Shown: piece by piece, positions 44,801-50,701 of the stretch
Layout of the letters: each line of letters starts with the position of its first letter
Numbering within the stretch: position 1 is the stretch's first letter
Source: V1-33 sp039795165
Lineage (GTDB): Bacteria; Verrucomicrobiota; Verrucomicrobiia; Verrucomicrobiales; V1-33
Reading direction: 5' to 3'
DNA length: 64,000 nt
NCBI GenBank assembly: GCA_039795165.1
Contig: JBDKER010000018.1
Span: 23,188-87,187 of the forward strand
Translations under genes and position numbers: made by a program
The notes under the pieces: generated by a model
Told to the model about the DNA's origin: nothing
The model's database searches: none
What the model saw: only the letters and a program-made list of their open reading frames with translations

Positions 44801-45687
44801 CGCTGCGGGAATTTCGAGGTGAGGGTGCGGTACTCGGCGACGAGGGCGTCGATGGCGTCGTCCCGGCGGAATGTCTGGTCGAGCTGCGAGAGAATTTCCT
44901 TTTCGAGCCATGAATCCGAGCCGGTTTCCTCGAGGCATGCGAGGTAGGTGGCGACGGCTTTTTCGCGGTTTCCGGCGCGCTGGTGGATATCGCCGATGCG
45001 GAGGCGGCGCTGGATGCGGCGGTAGGGGTCGGCGGTGGCGGCGGCGAGGCTTTCGGCGGTGGCGAGGGCTTCGCTGGTGAGGCCTTCCTGGAGCTGGAGC
45101 TCGATGAGGTCCTCCTTGAGGTCTTCGTCGTCCGGGGCGGCGGCGATGAGGTCCTGCCAGACCTTGACGGCTTCCGTGGTTTTGCCCGATCGGGCGAGGA
45201 GGCGGCCTTTGAGCTGGAGGATGCGGGATTTGGTGGCGGCGGGTGGGTTGGCGGCGGTGGCCTTGTCGAGGGAGGCGAGGGCGCTGTCGAAGTCGAGGGT
45301 GCGGGCTTCCGCGGTGGCCTGCTGGAGCCATGCTTCCGGATTGTCCGGGCTGGCGGCGGTGGCGGCGCGGAAGGCGGCGATGGCCTTCTGGTTATCGCCC
45401 TGGCGGAGGTGATGGTAGGCGAGGATGAGGCGGGCGGCGGGCGTGGCGTCCGGGGCATTGGCCTGCTGTTCGAGCCATGCGGCGAGGTCGTCCGACGTGC
45501 GGGTTTCGAGCCATGCGGTATAGAATCGGTCGAATACCGGGCCTGGAGCGGGGCGTTTGAGCAGGCTATCGTAGTAGCGCTGGGCTTTTTCGCTGACTGG
45601 TTCCTCCGCCCTGACGGTGAGGCTGGGCAGCAGGGCCGCGAGGAGGAGGGGTGGAAGCAGCGGCAGGGAAGGGAAGAGGCGCTTCAT
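35863..45687 (-). CDS. Giant exported TPR-repeat protein (3274 residues)
   Basis: An uninterrupted 9.8-kb frame. A signal peptide (MKRLFPSLPLLPPLLLAALLPSLTVRA) shows export. Residues 30 to about 900 are dense tetratricopeptide-like repeats (AWLQQATAEARTLDFDSALASLDKATAANP, EVREAFTDLLLKAGKSDDA in pieces), and similar helical repeats recur through 2900. The last 200 residues change to a beta-rich galactose-binding-like domain (RWFRFRFKADPATVRSLVATIS, CAIWLNGNPIHRVDLP). There is no transmembrane helix after the leader, so it is periplasmic or surface-located. I do not recognise a named family. It could be a scaffold for an outer-surface complex. Divergently transcribed from the toxin-immunity genes. 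Confidence 0.82.
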   Translation of the reverse strand: MKRLFPSLPLLPPLLLAALLPSLTVRAEEPVSEKAQRYYDSLLKRPAPGPVFDRFYTAWLETRTSDDLAAWLEQQANAPDATPAARLILAYHHLRQGDNQKAIAAFRAATAASPDNPEAWLQQATAEARTLDFDSALASLDKATAANPPAATKSRILQLKGRLLARSGKTTEAVKVWQDLIAAAPDDEDLKEDLIELQLQEGLTSEALATAESLAAATADPYRRIQRRLRIGDIHQRAGNREKAVATYLACLEETGSDSWLEKEILSQLDQTFRRDDAIDALVAEYRTLTSKFPQRTTLRRRFATLLVETGATDEAITTFTDLLARTPGNREVREAFTDLLLKAGKSDDAVSQLRELIRLHPQDLELTVRLADLLNAANRKPDAKAAVTDFLNKSDQSETAWLRAASLLERFQLTTDSLDTLRKAASQFPDSEAVQDALATSLHKAGNKDDAFAVWRKLASSTDKNRVLSVARSAAARDELTFAADLLTERLPEFPKDPLYLLQLCETAERTDRHAQAVPWARTLVSLASDPVDLEAAMTVLLRISEKAGQTEALLAQLRTEATSPQDKCLLAELLDRTGDPRASEATLKEVETEAPELAIAILVRLQSQRGDLAGAAASMKRLVESPSGRKSVHVQRLTELYERAGKLADALTWIPEWKKLSPGSNLPWQKEASLHLALGNSKEALRSLREASQEFDDNEDLKAMLAEAYRTEGKYADASRLYTLLYEEAKELSAKIRWAAALAETARDADKLPDLIEQFEERRKANRTSLLPILSLAEIHRVAENYEARTAALADAARLKAGDLDILLEIARLAEAEGDFKRALETLREAEPLDPSGKVRQRIARVHFASGDTPKGMAALEELANSANFDARQLEALADALCDQELWKEAAAFLSPRLQKFPADYRLHYLLGCALEESDQPAAAAKAFLHILSIKDDLPTQGTSTTAANPQRDFLDSLRPYVPADVVDIISLTYAYQAYQYRNNRASRNTSAGSSPTIPAKRDETRSFALVHLATLAQQGDETTRATLTEQLRSAGVTSADLIIESVQGNRLDRQIDLAERIDKEPENESLLALAALWGNQQTNDPATNLRVYRGLREKRPELAWLAACRLVTDDSPDGSQAWLETAAALEKLESPPPIVLNNISALLQQNNELADGIPDASRDAFNRLRAKLPGWYRKADPRGYQAPYVFIQIAGMLSREENLAPLISLMEDEIAAHQSDPQRSSRTFPIQGGRPPLIESLTFPPQKLPDFSPLVLSLLNSRAENYYGSRLAWETDKLKAALPSVKNPTLKLLLLSRMEDEDALDAALKAAAEPQDAPLEILLLAASRAAEKQEWESAGSLLRRAQPLPMGRDLRRLVDGSLVAWSLEANPGGTDTTAQPSPLLEGGREALLRLRREASNAGQRQELADAMKQLGMDSEADRMAAAAQASPQSAGSPAATMSTGVRMLNLGGRSSRVDQLVAKGKREDALRELSRELKSMAKSWLSGNDALRYQAREWVETVNRHGFGPQLTDSLDPGPEASPDATAQWAAALDIMGEPRKAANLYEKALAAKPKDAGIRKCLLLASIADDPEKAVASLKDEDASQLLALGSSLSNILNLTETHAGRFSLLEMILSAMEKADRDTLAKANPDALFNAFDYALQQGWANRDQLDIGSLYQQKQSNFMGNDTPEAATRRADLQNQRLALHRRASLVFLSLESTARRAFQRFAAVALTDPEKYPPAELDTMAASVLELERSSRRSLPSQRQMSLQFARSDAQPLRQPDPEEWLLERAWKENKPEKITADLLPKLRTGRSRLARDLEEMMPLYFCSADDFPKAALEFAGKRQKVSQPGQPQFHWLTVFHVADLRSLDADFAPVILAGLRQNSGNFYGGQEFWHVMQFAKRLLDRSGPEATDAFFSEIAAIFLGPADKRKEFLAKNYNPRSFTSGSPNARIMQWLNLMRTAWQSPDLVFPAAETYVREFQRPAGELATEDQFFNYGNAYADQSFFRQPADKLATSLGRTTMVRALDAFMPCAGPVTNQRCLAVDVLAGLSQAASQNKETRTKLRDAFAPLPRTFGTELIDAALAHENSAETGDAIRKVIAAQLDAIRKLPEDSQRDLAAMILILDQRLSSASGNENATSLTTWANDTLSGNMDEAVAAFLKPSSPAKSGKPISGDHELSTRIVRFLNPLARSKPADATSVFLRARSLVSENRKAGAPSQIDYGDGSSVLGYTLAQIAQPLQTSGNQSPSSDAALNFLSFVFGATTPADGFPVEWRPELSAITGAQTLAASTVPGEKPEILRFDKDRMAQVAAAAGPHLPALSAGLVASFAQIPNRNDETDRKLLAERAVGSDPDQPVAALINAAERFASAKPKDGSLPAADTDPLFSVVEPWLLSDTAPLAVRLSVAPALLEKRNGTTTHPGSPDLHRHLASLLASAWQQQVPVTSSHTTTILSAFLESSGSAEFSETDRPLAESLLSGWSRATAARQNPRGSFNYRGPQPGDPEILRHIVPIALRLNDDATLTKLMTSARGIADSGWLHRFVTSGRHELARRIFRSGGEELFSTPRQNSATWLPDQEKARAEFLAGFDSEDERFSAATVLASIPDDPSLASVTTPEKPPTRKERLRELAARMPATFRNPLALERCLGIFLEEPEAITLVAPQIDAWAAQQTLGTISQVEESQQRSRRIRLFTASLNGRLEKGDLDALCTTMEQIGANAASRQSGYLREAIRAIYPACEKASPTFWKSADAAGRSRLRKAWRAVALVEENQGSFETPLGRRLLRSMLQHAADDRMDEFAAEAASTPKRIRTGLARALESLNLPNDFTAALATWPSIAEDTKVPQTSLFLRTLDQPIAWPGPDKAESPWFAPLVTAGIFTAADLVTASPGLMETYPRHGRTAMELAVLMADAGKTDDALAALAKAQSAAPQDSPSATAALTLARAEILDRATKFDDALAALASLPDATLAEASVPEATRNRISNLKAALAQQVAFTTGGLRAALAPVAESLAKAPDDLALWKTAAVAFETAAKAQTRLGKHSDAATSLSMAWSIASRLGSRSPNAETAALLASITAELRTARIAAHDPAAPVELITLKSEASTNPDNSIPSEADAIRPDFDDSSWPRTTGPAGWGSLPGAPAITSALTPASLRWFRFRFKADPATVRSLVATISADDACAIWLNGNPIHRVDLPPGSLTPTIRKSRVSTVTTSWKPDVATDNVLTVALCQSPQGIKSGHLSLTLAANDFANPTDAGKSIDTKTTTTALGDAWSQFPESFREAITAAQ

Positions 45688-45888
45688 GGGGATGAGAAGA
45701 TGGGGAAAGTGGTGAGTTGGCGGTGGCCGGGTGCGGCTGCTGCGCTGGAATGCGTTGAAGATGGCAGGGGAACGGGGGGAAGTCGAGCGGATCGACGCGG
45801 GATGATTCCGTTGATTTTCTCTTTGCGCGCGTGGTGGAACGGGGACAGATGCGTGAGGAAGAGAAGGAGCCCGGGTGTACCGGATTCC

Positions 45889-45898
45889 GTTCCGGAAC
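45889..45898. promoter_or_regulatory. Palindrome GTTCCGGAAC upstream of the toxin gene
   Basis: A perfect 10-bp palindrome lies 34 bases before the chosen toxin start (45933) and 10 before the alternative start (45909), in the 245-bp region shared with the divergent TPR gene. A regulator site is possible, but such a word can occur by chance. Confidence 0.25.
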
Positions 45899-45932
45899 TG
45901 ATAAGACGATGGTGAATTTCAGGACAAATCCG

Positions 45933-46418
45933 ATGAGGCTGCTGCTGCTGGCGGTGCTTTGTGTGCTGTCGTGGGGCGTTCCGGTCATGGCGGAGAGTCC
46001 GGTGCGGGAGAAGGCCAAGCCGCCTGTTCCTGCGGTGCCGGGGGGAGGATTGTCCGCGCATGAGAAGGCTGGCGGGCATCTGCTGCGGCGTCATGTGGGC
46101 AAGACCGAGGAAGAACTGATCGATCGGCTTGAGTCGCAGCCAGGGATCCGTTCCGCGTCATCGTTTCCGGACCGCCGGGTGGCTGACGTGGTGGTTGGTC
46201 TGGTGATTGCGTCGCGGCAGAAGGAGATTGCGAAATGGCTGCGTGGGGATGAGGAGAGGCTGACCCTTGATTTTACGGCCAACCGTCCGGTCGGCATCAT
46301 GGTGAGCCGGAGGTCGATGCGGGCGGAGCCAGTGCATTCGGTGCGGCTCGTGCTGGAGCGCGATGCAGAATTCGAGCCACTGGGGTGGCGCATACTTACT
46401 GGATATCCTCAAAAATGA
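45933..46418 (+). CDS. Secreted RNase A-like toxin (CdiA-CT / RNase_A_bac type)
   Basis: A 161-residue protein with a Sec signal peptide (MRLLLLAVLCVLSWGVPVMA) and one domain. Residues 38-160 match the bacterial RNase A-like toxin fold found at the C-terminus of CdiA effectors: GGGLSAHEKAGGHLLRRHVG, KTEEELIDRL, ASSFPDRRVADVVV, and a final LTGYP. The catalytic set known from the Yersinia kristensenii toxin (His, Arg 11 later, then Thr and Tyr two apart) can be matched to H54, R65, T156 and Y158. It should cut RNA. It is not fused to a carrier. The ATG at 45933 follows AGGA; an in-frame ATG at 45909 adds eight residues. The stop overlaps the next start by ATGA. Confidence 0.82.
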   Translation: MRLLLLAVLCVLSWGVPVMAESPVREKAKPPVPAVPGGGLSAHEKAGGHLLRRHVGKTEEELIDRLESQPGIRSASSFPDRRVADVVVGLVIASRQKEIAKWLRGDEERLTLDFTANRPVGIMVSRRSMRAEPVHSVRLVLERDAEFEPLGWRILTGYPQK

Positions 46419-46768
46419 AGAAGCCTTATTCCGAACTCAAGAAGTACCTTGGAACCACGTACCATCAGGACTGGTGTGACGATGGGGAAGACTGGATGGA
46501 TGTGACCAACCAGTATATGCACCGGGTTGACGAGGCGACTCGCAAGAAGGTGATATCGGACATTCAGGCGATAGTGCGGGACATGGAAGCGGAGGAAGAT
46601 CTTGAGCAATTCTGTGCCGAGGAATGCCGGAGCGACATTTTCCCGCCGGGGCTGGGGCTGACGTATCGTGAGTGGCTGGGGCTTGTGCAGGAGAAGATGG
46701 TGGCTGGGCCGAAGGGGCGTAAGCCTGCGGCCAAGAAAGCGGCCAAGAAGGCAGTGAAGAAGCCGTGA
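46415..46768 (+). CDS. CdiI-type immunity protein with a Lys/Ala-rich tail
   Basis: A 117-residue cytoplasmic protein. Residues 8-95 fit the contact-dependent-inhibition immunity family (CdiI_2 type): LKKYLGTTYHQDW at 8-20, alternating acidic helices, and GLTYREWLGLVQEKM at 81-95. Position directly after, and overlapping by ATGA, an RNase A-like toxin gene supports the immunity role. The last 20 residues (PKGRKPAAKKAAKKAVKKP) are histone-H1-like, unusual for this family, and may bind nucleic acid. The ATG at 46415 is decided by the overlap; the longer frame from 46385 lies inside the toxin gene. Confidence 0.78.
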   Translation: MKKPYSELKKYLGTTYHQDWCDDGEDWMDVTNQYMHRVDEATRKKVISDIQAIVRDMEAEEDLEQFCAEECRSDIFPPGLGLTYREWLGLVQEKMVAGPKGRKPAAKKAAKKAVKKP

Positions 46769-47097
46769 TGGACTGGTGGGATGCGGTGGCTGGCTGGCTG
46801 GCGGAGCCTTCGCGCGAGAGTTTCACGACACCGCGGGGCTGGAAACTGGTCGGTTGGCTGGGTGCCTTGATGTTTGCGGCGCGCTGGGTGCTGCAGGCGC
46901 ATTACCGGAAGCGGACGGGCACGGCGGTGATGCCGACTTCGTTCTGGGTGGTGTCGCTTGTGGGGGCTGGGCTGACGACGGCGTACTTTGTGTTTGGGAA
47001 GAATGATTCGGTGGGGATTCTGCAGAATGCGCTGCCGGCCTCGGTGGCCTTGTACAATTTGTTTCACGATCTCCGGCGGAAGGGCGGGGAGGGTTGA
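46768..47097 (+). CDS. LAB_N-type small membrane protein
   Basis: A 109-residue inner-membrane protein. GWKLVGWLGALMFAARWVLQ, PTSFWVVSLVGAGLTTAYF and ILQNALPASVALYNL follow the N-terminal domain of lipid-A-disaccharide synthase-like proteins (LAB_N), a three-helix unit seen alone next to glycosyltransferases. The ATG at 46768 shares its A with the stop of the immunity gene (TGATG), so it is the third translationally coupled gene. What it does with a toxin pair is unknown. Confidence 0.75.
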   Translation: MDWWDAVAGWLAEPSRESFTTPRGWKLVGWLGALMFAARWVLQAHYRKRTGTAVMPTSFWVVSLVGAGLTTAYFVFGKNDSVGILQNALPASVALYNLFHDLRRKGGEG

Positions 47098-47339
47098 GGG
47101 CTGGCCGCTCTACAGTTTTTATGGTTTCGATGGCTGCGTGAAAAGACGCGAATCGGTGATTTTCCGGTGGCGGAGGTGGTGATGCTGGTGCTGGGTGGGC
47201 GGGTCACGGGAGACTGTGGTGGCGAGAGCTGCTGTGGTGGCCTGAGACCTGCCGGGAGGCGATCCTTTTGGGGAAACTGGAAACGGTGGTCCATGGGATG
47301 GCGGCCTGGGAGAAAATCCCCTCAAATGACCAAGACCGC

Positions 47340-47897
47340 ATGACAATCCGAGCCGTGATCGCGATGGCAGCTGCTGCAGTGGCTGTTCTTTTCAGCAGTT
47401 GTTCTTCGACGACGAATTTGGCGAGTGCGAAGACGTATGAGACGAAGACGTACCGGACGAAGACGGGGAAGCAGATTGACAATGCGAAGTACTACGTGGT
47501 GAAGACGACGGCGTACAGTCATGTGGAGGCGGACAGTCTGAAGTATGGGAAGGGGAGTGCGGCTGGGGGGACCTTGAAGTACGGATCGGTGCGGAGTGCG
47601 GCCAGTGACTGGTCAGTTTTCCCGCTGGGGACGGTGTTCAAGATCCAGGGATTGCCGTACATTTATCAGGTGGACGATTATGGCAGTGCGCTGGTGGGGA
47701 CGAAGACGATTGATTTGTACAAGCCGGACTTTGATGGGATCAAGAAGTGGGGTGCTCGGAAGGTGAAGATTCAGGTTTTGCGGTGGGGATCTTACGAGCG
47801 GAGTCTGGCGATTCTGAAGGATCGCATGAAGCATCCGCATGTGAGGGAGATGGCTGTTGGCATTCAGCAGAAGATGAAATCGTCTGGGCGGTCCTGA
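47340..47897 (+). CDS. 3D-domain lipoprotein (MltA/RlpA-like double-psi barrel)
   Basis: A 185-residue lipoprotein: leader MTIRAVIAMAAAAVAVLFSSC with lipobox C21. Residues 50-150 fit the 3D (three-Asp) domain: VVKTTAYSH, FPLGTVFKIQG, YQVDDYGSALVGTKTIDLYKP, the Asp residues lying in VDDYG and TIDLY. 3D domains are the catalytic part of lytic transglycosylases such as MltA and of stationary-phase cell-wall proteins. It probably acts on peptidoglycan. The ATG at 47340 starts the leader; the gene is preceded by about 240 bp of non-coding sequence. Confidence 0.82.
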   Translation: MTIRAVIAMAAAAVAVLFSSCSSTTNLASAKTYETKTYRTKTGKQIDNAKYYVVKTTAYSHVEADSLKYGKGSAAGGTLKYGSVRSAASDWSVFPLGTVFKIQGLPYIYQVDDYGSALVGTKTIDLYKPDFDGIKKWGARKVKIQVLRWGSYERSLAILKDRMKHPHVREMAVGIQQKMKSSGRS

Positions 47898-47968
47898 GTC
47901 AGGCTGCCTCCGGGAGGGCGGGGAGATGCCGATGGGAATGGATGTGGCTTTGACGCGAAAGGAGCGGT

Positions 47969-48619
47969 GTGACGCGAGCGGAGCGGGCGGCTTTGATTGA
48001 TCGGGAACTGGATCGGTTGTATCCGGAGACGCCGGTGCCGTTGGATCATGTGGATGCGTACACCCTGCTGGTGGCGGTGCTGTTGTCGGCGCAGTGTACG
48101 GATGCGCGGGTGAATCTGGTGACACCGGGTTTGTTTGCGCGGGCGGGATCGCCGCGGGAGATGATGGACGTTCCGGTGGAGGAAGTGCGGGAACTGATTC
48201 GGCCGTGTGGGTTATCGCCGCAGAAGGCGAAGGCGATTGTTGAATTGTCGCGGATGCTGGTGGAGCGTCATGGTGGCGAGGTGCCGGGTGATTTTGGGGC
48301 ATTGGAGTCGTTGCCTGGGGTTGGTCACAAGACGGCTTCGGTGGTGATGGCGCAGGCCTTTGGGGTGCCGGCATTTCCGGTGGACACGCACATTCACCGG
48401 CTGGCGCAGCGGTGGAAGCTGACGAATGGTCGGAGTGTGGTGCAGACTGAGGCGGATCTGAAGCGATTGTTTCCGGAGTCGCGCTGGAACCGGCTGCATC
48501 TGCAGATCATTTTCTATGGCCGGGAGTACTGTACGGCGCGGGGATGTGATGGCACGAAGTGTCCGCTGTGCCGTCGGTTGTTTCCCGACCGGAAGAAGGC
48601 GGTGGCCACGAAGAAGTGA
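47969..48619 (+). CDS. nth: Endonuclease III-like DNA glycosylase
   Basis: A 216-residue base-excision repair enzyme. The helix-hairpin-helix LPGVGHKTASVV with catalytic K121 and the Asp D139 in VDTHIHR are both present, so it should act as glycosylase/AP-lyase on oxidised pyrimidines. The C-terminal cysteines are C188, C193, C198 and C201 (spacing 4-4-2) and not the classical 6-2-5, so the [4Fe-4S] cluster may be altered or absent. The GTG at 47969 follows AAAGGAGCG, a strong binding site. Confidence 0.9.
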   Translation: MTRAERAALIDRELDRLYPETPVPLDHVDAYTLLVAVLLSAQCTDARVNLVTPGLFARAGSPREMMDVPVEEVRELIRPCGLSPQKAKAIVELSRMLVERHGGEVPGDFGALESLPGVGHKTASVVMAQAFGVPAFPVDTHIHRLAQRWKLTNGRSVVQTEADLKRLFPESRWNRLHLQIIFYGREYCTARGCDGTKCPLCRRLFPDRKKAVATKK

Positions 48620-48635
48620 GGTTGGCTGGTGGGCT

Positions 48636-49169
48636 TCAGTGGGTGCCCTCCGAGGCGCGGACGGCGGTGTGGAGGGTAGGGCGGTCCTCCTTGCTGTGGC
48701 GGACGGCGACGATCCATGTTTCTCCGATGATGGGAGCGGGGCCCTGGAAGATGGCGGGGTCGCCGCTGATTTCGATGCGGTTCTTGGAATTGGCCTTGGC
48801 TGGGGTGCCTGCGAGGAGGGTGGGGAGTTGCAGGGTGATGACCGCGATGGGCGGCATGCTGGCGAGCGGGGACGATTCCTTGTAGCTTGAGACTTTGCCG
48901 ACGTAGAGGGAGTCTGGTTTCCGGATGCCGGGGAATTCCTCGGCGGCATCGATCATGCTGCGGAGTCCGGCGGTGAGCGTCTGGAGCCGGGGATTGTTCT
49001 GGATGAGGCGCTGCTGGCGCTGGCGTTCATTTTCCTGCTGGAGCCACGAGGTGAGGCCGAGCAGGGCGAGGCCTGCGGTGGCGGCGAGGGCGAGGCCGAA
49101 GGCTTTGTGCTGCCAGAATGGGGTGGCTGGCGCGGTGGCGGCCTTGGCTTGCGGGCGGGCGGCGGCCAT
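48636..49169 (-). CDS. Hypothetical single-span membrane protein
   Basis: A 177-residue protein of no family I recognise. A basic Ala/Pro-rich start precedes one helix (AFGLALAATAGLALLGLTSWL, about 24-44) and a Gln/Glu/Arg-rich segment, then a soluble domain with VISLQLP-like beta strands (PPIAVITLQLPTLL, APIIGETWIVAV). It is probably exported with the bulk in the periplasm. It lies 12 bases after the PfkB kinase gene on the same strand and may be translated from its transcript. Confidence 0.6.
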   Translation of the reverse strand: MAAARPQAKAATAPATPFWQHKAFGLALAATAGLALLGLTSWLQQENERQRQQRLIQNNPRLQTLTAGLRSMIDAAEEFPGIRKPDSLYVGKVSSYKESSPLASMPPIAVITLQLPTLLAGTPAKANSKNRIEISGDPAIFQGPAPIIGETWIVAVRHSKEDRPTLHTAVRASEGTH

Positions 49170-49181
49170 GGGAGCAGGAGA

Positions 49182-50090
49182 TCAGGAACCCCAGGAAGTA
49201 CAGGCGCGGAATTCGGCGGTGCGTCCGGCGGCTTCGGCGCTCGTGGTTTCGGCGAGGCGTTTCACTCCGAAGGCTTCGCAGGTGAAGGAAGCGAGGACGG
49301 AGCCGTGGACGATGCCATTGGCGAGGTCCTTGAATTCCGGGGCATGCGGGGAAGCGGCGAGGGATCCGGCGAGTCCGCCCGCGAAGGTATCGCCGGCTCC
49401 GGTGGGGTCGGCTACGTGGGTGAGGGGGTAGGCCGGGGTTGTGAAGAAGTGGCTGGAGCCGAAGAGCATGGCACCGTGTTCGCCTTTTTTGACGACCACG
49501 TGGCGGGGGCCCATTTCGAGGAGGCGGCGTCCGGCTGTGACGAGGTTGCTGCATTCCGTGAACATGCGGGCTTCGTCTTCATTGATGACGAAGAGGTCGA
49601 CGCGCTGCATGAGGTCGAGCAGTCTGGGTCTGGCGATATTGATCCAGAGGTCCATGCTGTCGGCGATGACGAATGGCCGGGCGGTGCACTGGTCGAGAAC
49701 AGCGAGCTGGTTGTCCGGGCTCATGTTGGCGAGGAGGACGACCTTGGCGGCGGCGGCTTCCGGGGTGAGGCGCGGGTTGAATTTCTCGAGGACGTCGATG
49801 GAGACGTCGAGAGTTTCCCGGTGGTTCATGTCTTCGTGGTATTTGCCGGTCCAGCGGAAAGTGCGGCCTTCGACGGTGTCGATGTTGGCCGTGCAGATGC
49901 TGCGGCGGGCGAAGAGGTCGCGGTGTTCTGCGGGGAAGTCGGTTCCGACGATGGCGCAGAGGTGGACTTTCGAGGAAAAAGCGGCGGCGAGGGAGGCGTA
50001 GGAAGCGCTTCCTCCGAGGAGATCGTTATGGATTTCCGCGTTGGTGTGGATGGAATCGAGGGCGACGGAACCGGCGACGAGGACAGACAT
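49182..50090 (-). CDS. PfkB-family sugar/nucleoside kinase
   Basis: A 302-residue kinase. The N-terminal substrate side shows LVAGSVALD and LLGGSASYASLAAAF; the C-terminal signature DPTGAGDTFAGGLAG carries the catalytic Asp and the anion hole. Members phosphorylate ribose, fructose, adenosine or similar; the substrate is not decided here. The ATG at 50090 gives the typical start; the frame runs upstream without family similarity. Confidence 0.9.
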   Translation of the reverse strand: MSVLVAGSVALDSIHTNAEIHNDLLGGSASYASLAAAFSSKVHLCAIVGTDFPAEHRDLFARRSICTANIDTVEGRTFRWTGKYHEDMNHRETLDVSIDVLEKFNPRLTPEAAAAKVVLLANMSPDNQLAVLDQCTARPFVIADSMDLWINIARPRLLDLMQRVDLFVINEDEARMFTECSNLVTAGRRLLEMGPRHVVVKKGEHGAMLFGSSHFFTTPAYPLTHVADPTGAGDTFAGGLAGSLAASPHAPEFKDLANGIVHGSVLASFTCEAFGVKRLAETTSAEAAGRTAEFRACTSWGS

Positions 50091-50175
50091 GGTGGGAAGG
50101 AGAGTAGCGTTCGTGGGGCGGATACGCGGCAGGTCCTCTGGTTGCAAGGTGAATTGCGGTGCGTGAGGGTTGTGG

Positions 50176-50646
50176 ATGAAGAAGCGGCTGATGATTCTGC
50201 TGACGGCGGTGCTGGTCATGCCTGCTGTGCTGCGTGCGGACGAGCGGAACGAGAAGTGTCCGCTCATGGTGAGCGAAGACGTGGATGAGGAGCAACTGAT
50301 CGAGTACGAGGGGGTGAAGGTATATTTCTGCTGTCAGCAGTGCCGGAAGGTGTGGAACCGGAATCAGAAGTACATCATCAAGGCCAGCCTTGAGTTGCTG
50401 CCGCAGTTCGAGGGGATGGAAGAGAAGCTGGGGCTGGGGAAGGTTGATCTGCTGGTGCAGCGGTATTGTCCGGTGCATCCCGGGCATCTGGTGACGCCCG
50501 ACAGTCCGAGTGTCGAGCACGCGGGAGTGACCGTGTATTTCTGGGATGAGGAAGCGAAAGAGACGTGGGCGAAGGATCCGGCTGGCTGGGCGAAGCGGGC
50601 GGCCGAGCGCTTGCCGCAGCTGAAGAAGCGGGTGGAAAAGCGCTGA
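50176..50646 (+). CDS. Exported double YHS/TRASH-like metal-binding protein
   Basis: A 156-residue protein with a signal peptide (MKKRLMILLTAVLVMPAVLRA). Residues 28-65 form a YHS/TRASH-like unit (KCPLM, VYFCCQQCRKVW; C28, C52, C53, C56). Residues 95-140 form a second unit (CPVHPGHLV, VTVYFWDEEAKETWAKDP) with fewer cysteines. YHS units bind copper, silver or heme-related metals. The ATG at 50176 is chosen over the TTG at 50170. The following dehydrogenase-like gene is 55 bp downstream. Confidence 0.65.
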   Translation: MKKRLMILLTAVLVMPAVLRADERNEKCPLMVSEDVDEEQLIEYEGVKVYFCCQQCRKVWNRNQKYIIKASLELLPQFEGMEEKLGLGKVDLLVQRYCPVHPGHLVTPDSPSVEHAGVTVYFWDEEAKETWAKDPAGWAKRAAERLPQLKKRVEKR

Positions 50647-50701
50647 AGCGACCCATGAGCGCGGGGCTTGCGGTGGCGGGATGCGGGTGAGAGGTTACGG
50701 G

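Noticed and set aside
45831..45932. A longer toxin start at 45831
   Set aside because: It would put 34 charged residues before the hydrophobic leader. The later starts 45909 and 45933 give a normal signal peptide.
47098..47339. Small minus-strand frames (for example 47119-47346) as a gene before the 3D-domain lipoprotein
   Set aside because: No ribosome binding site, no motif and composition typical of random antisense frames; the gap is treated as non-coding.
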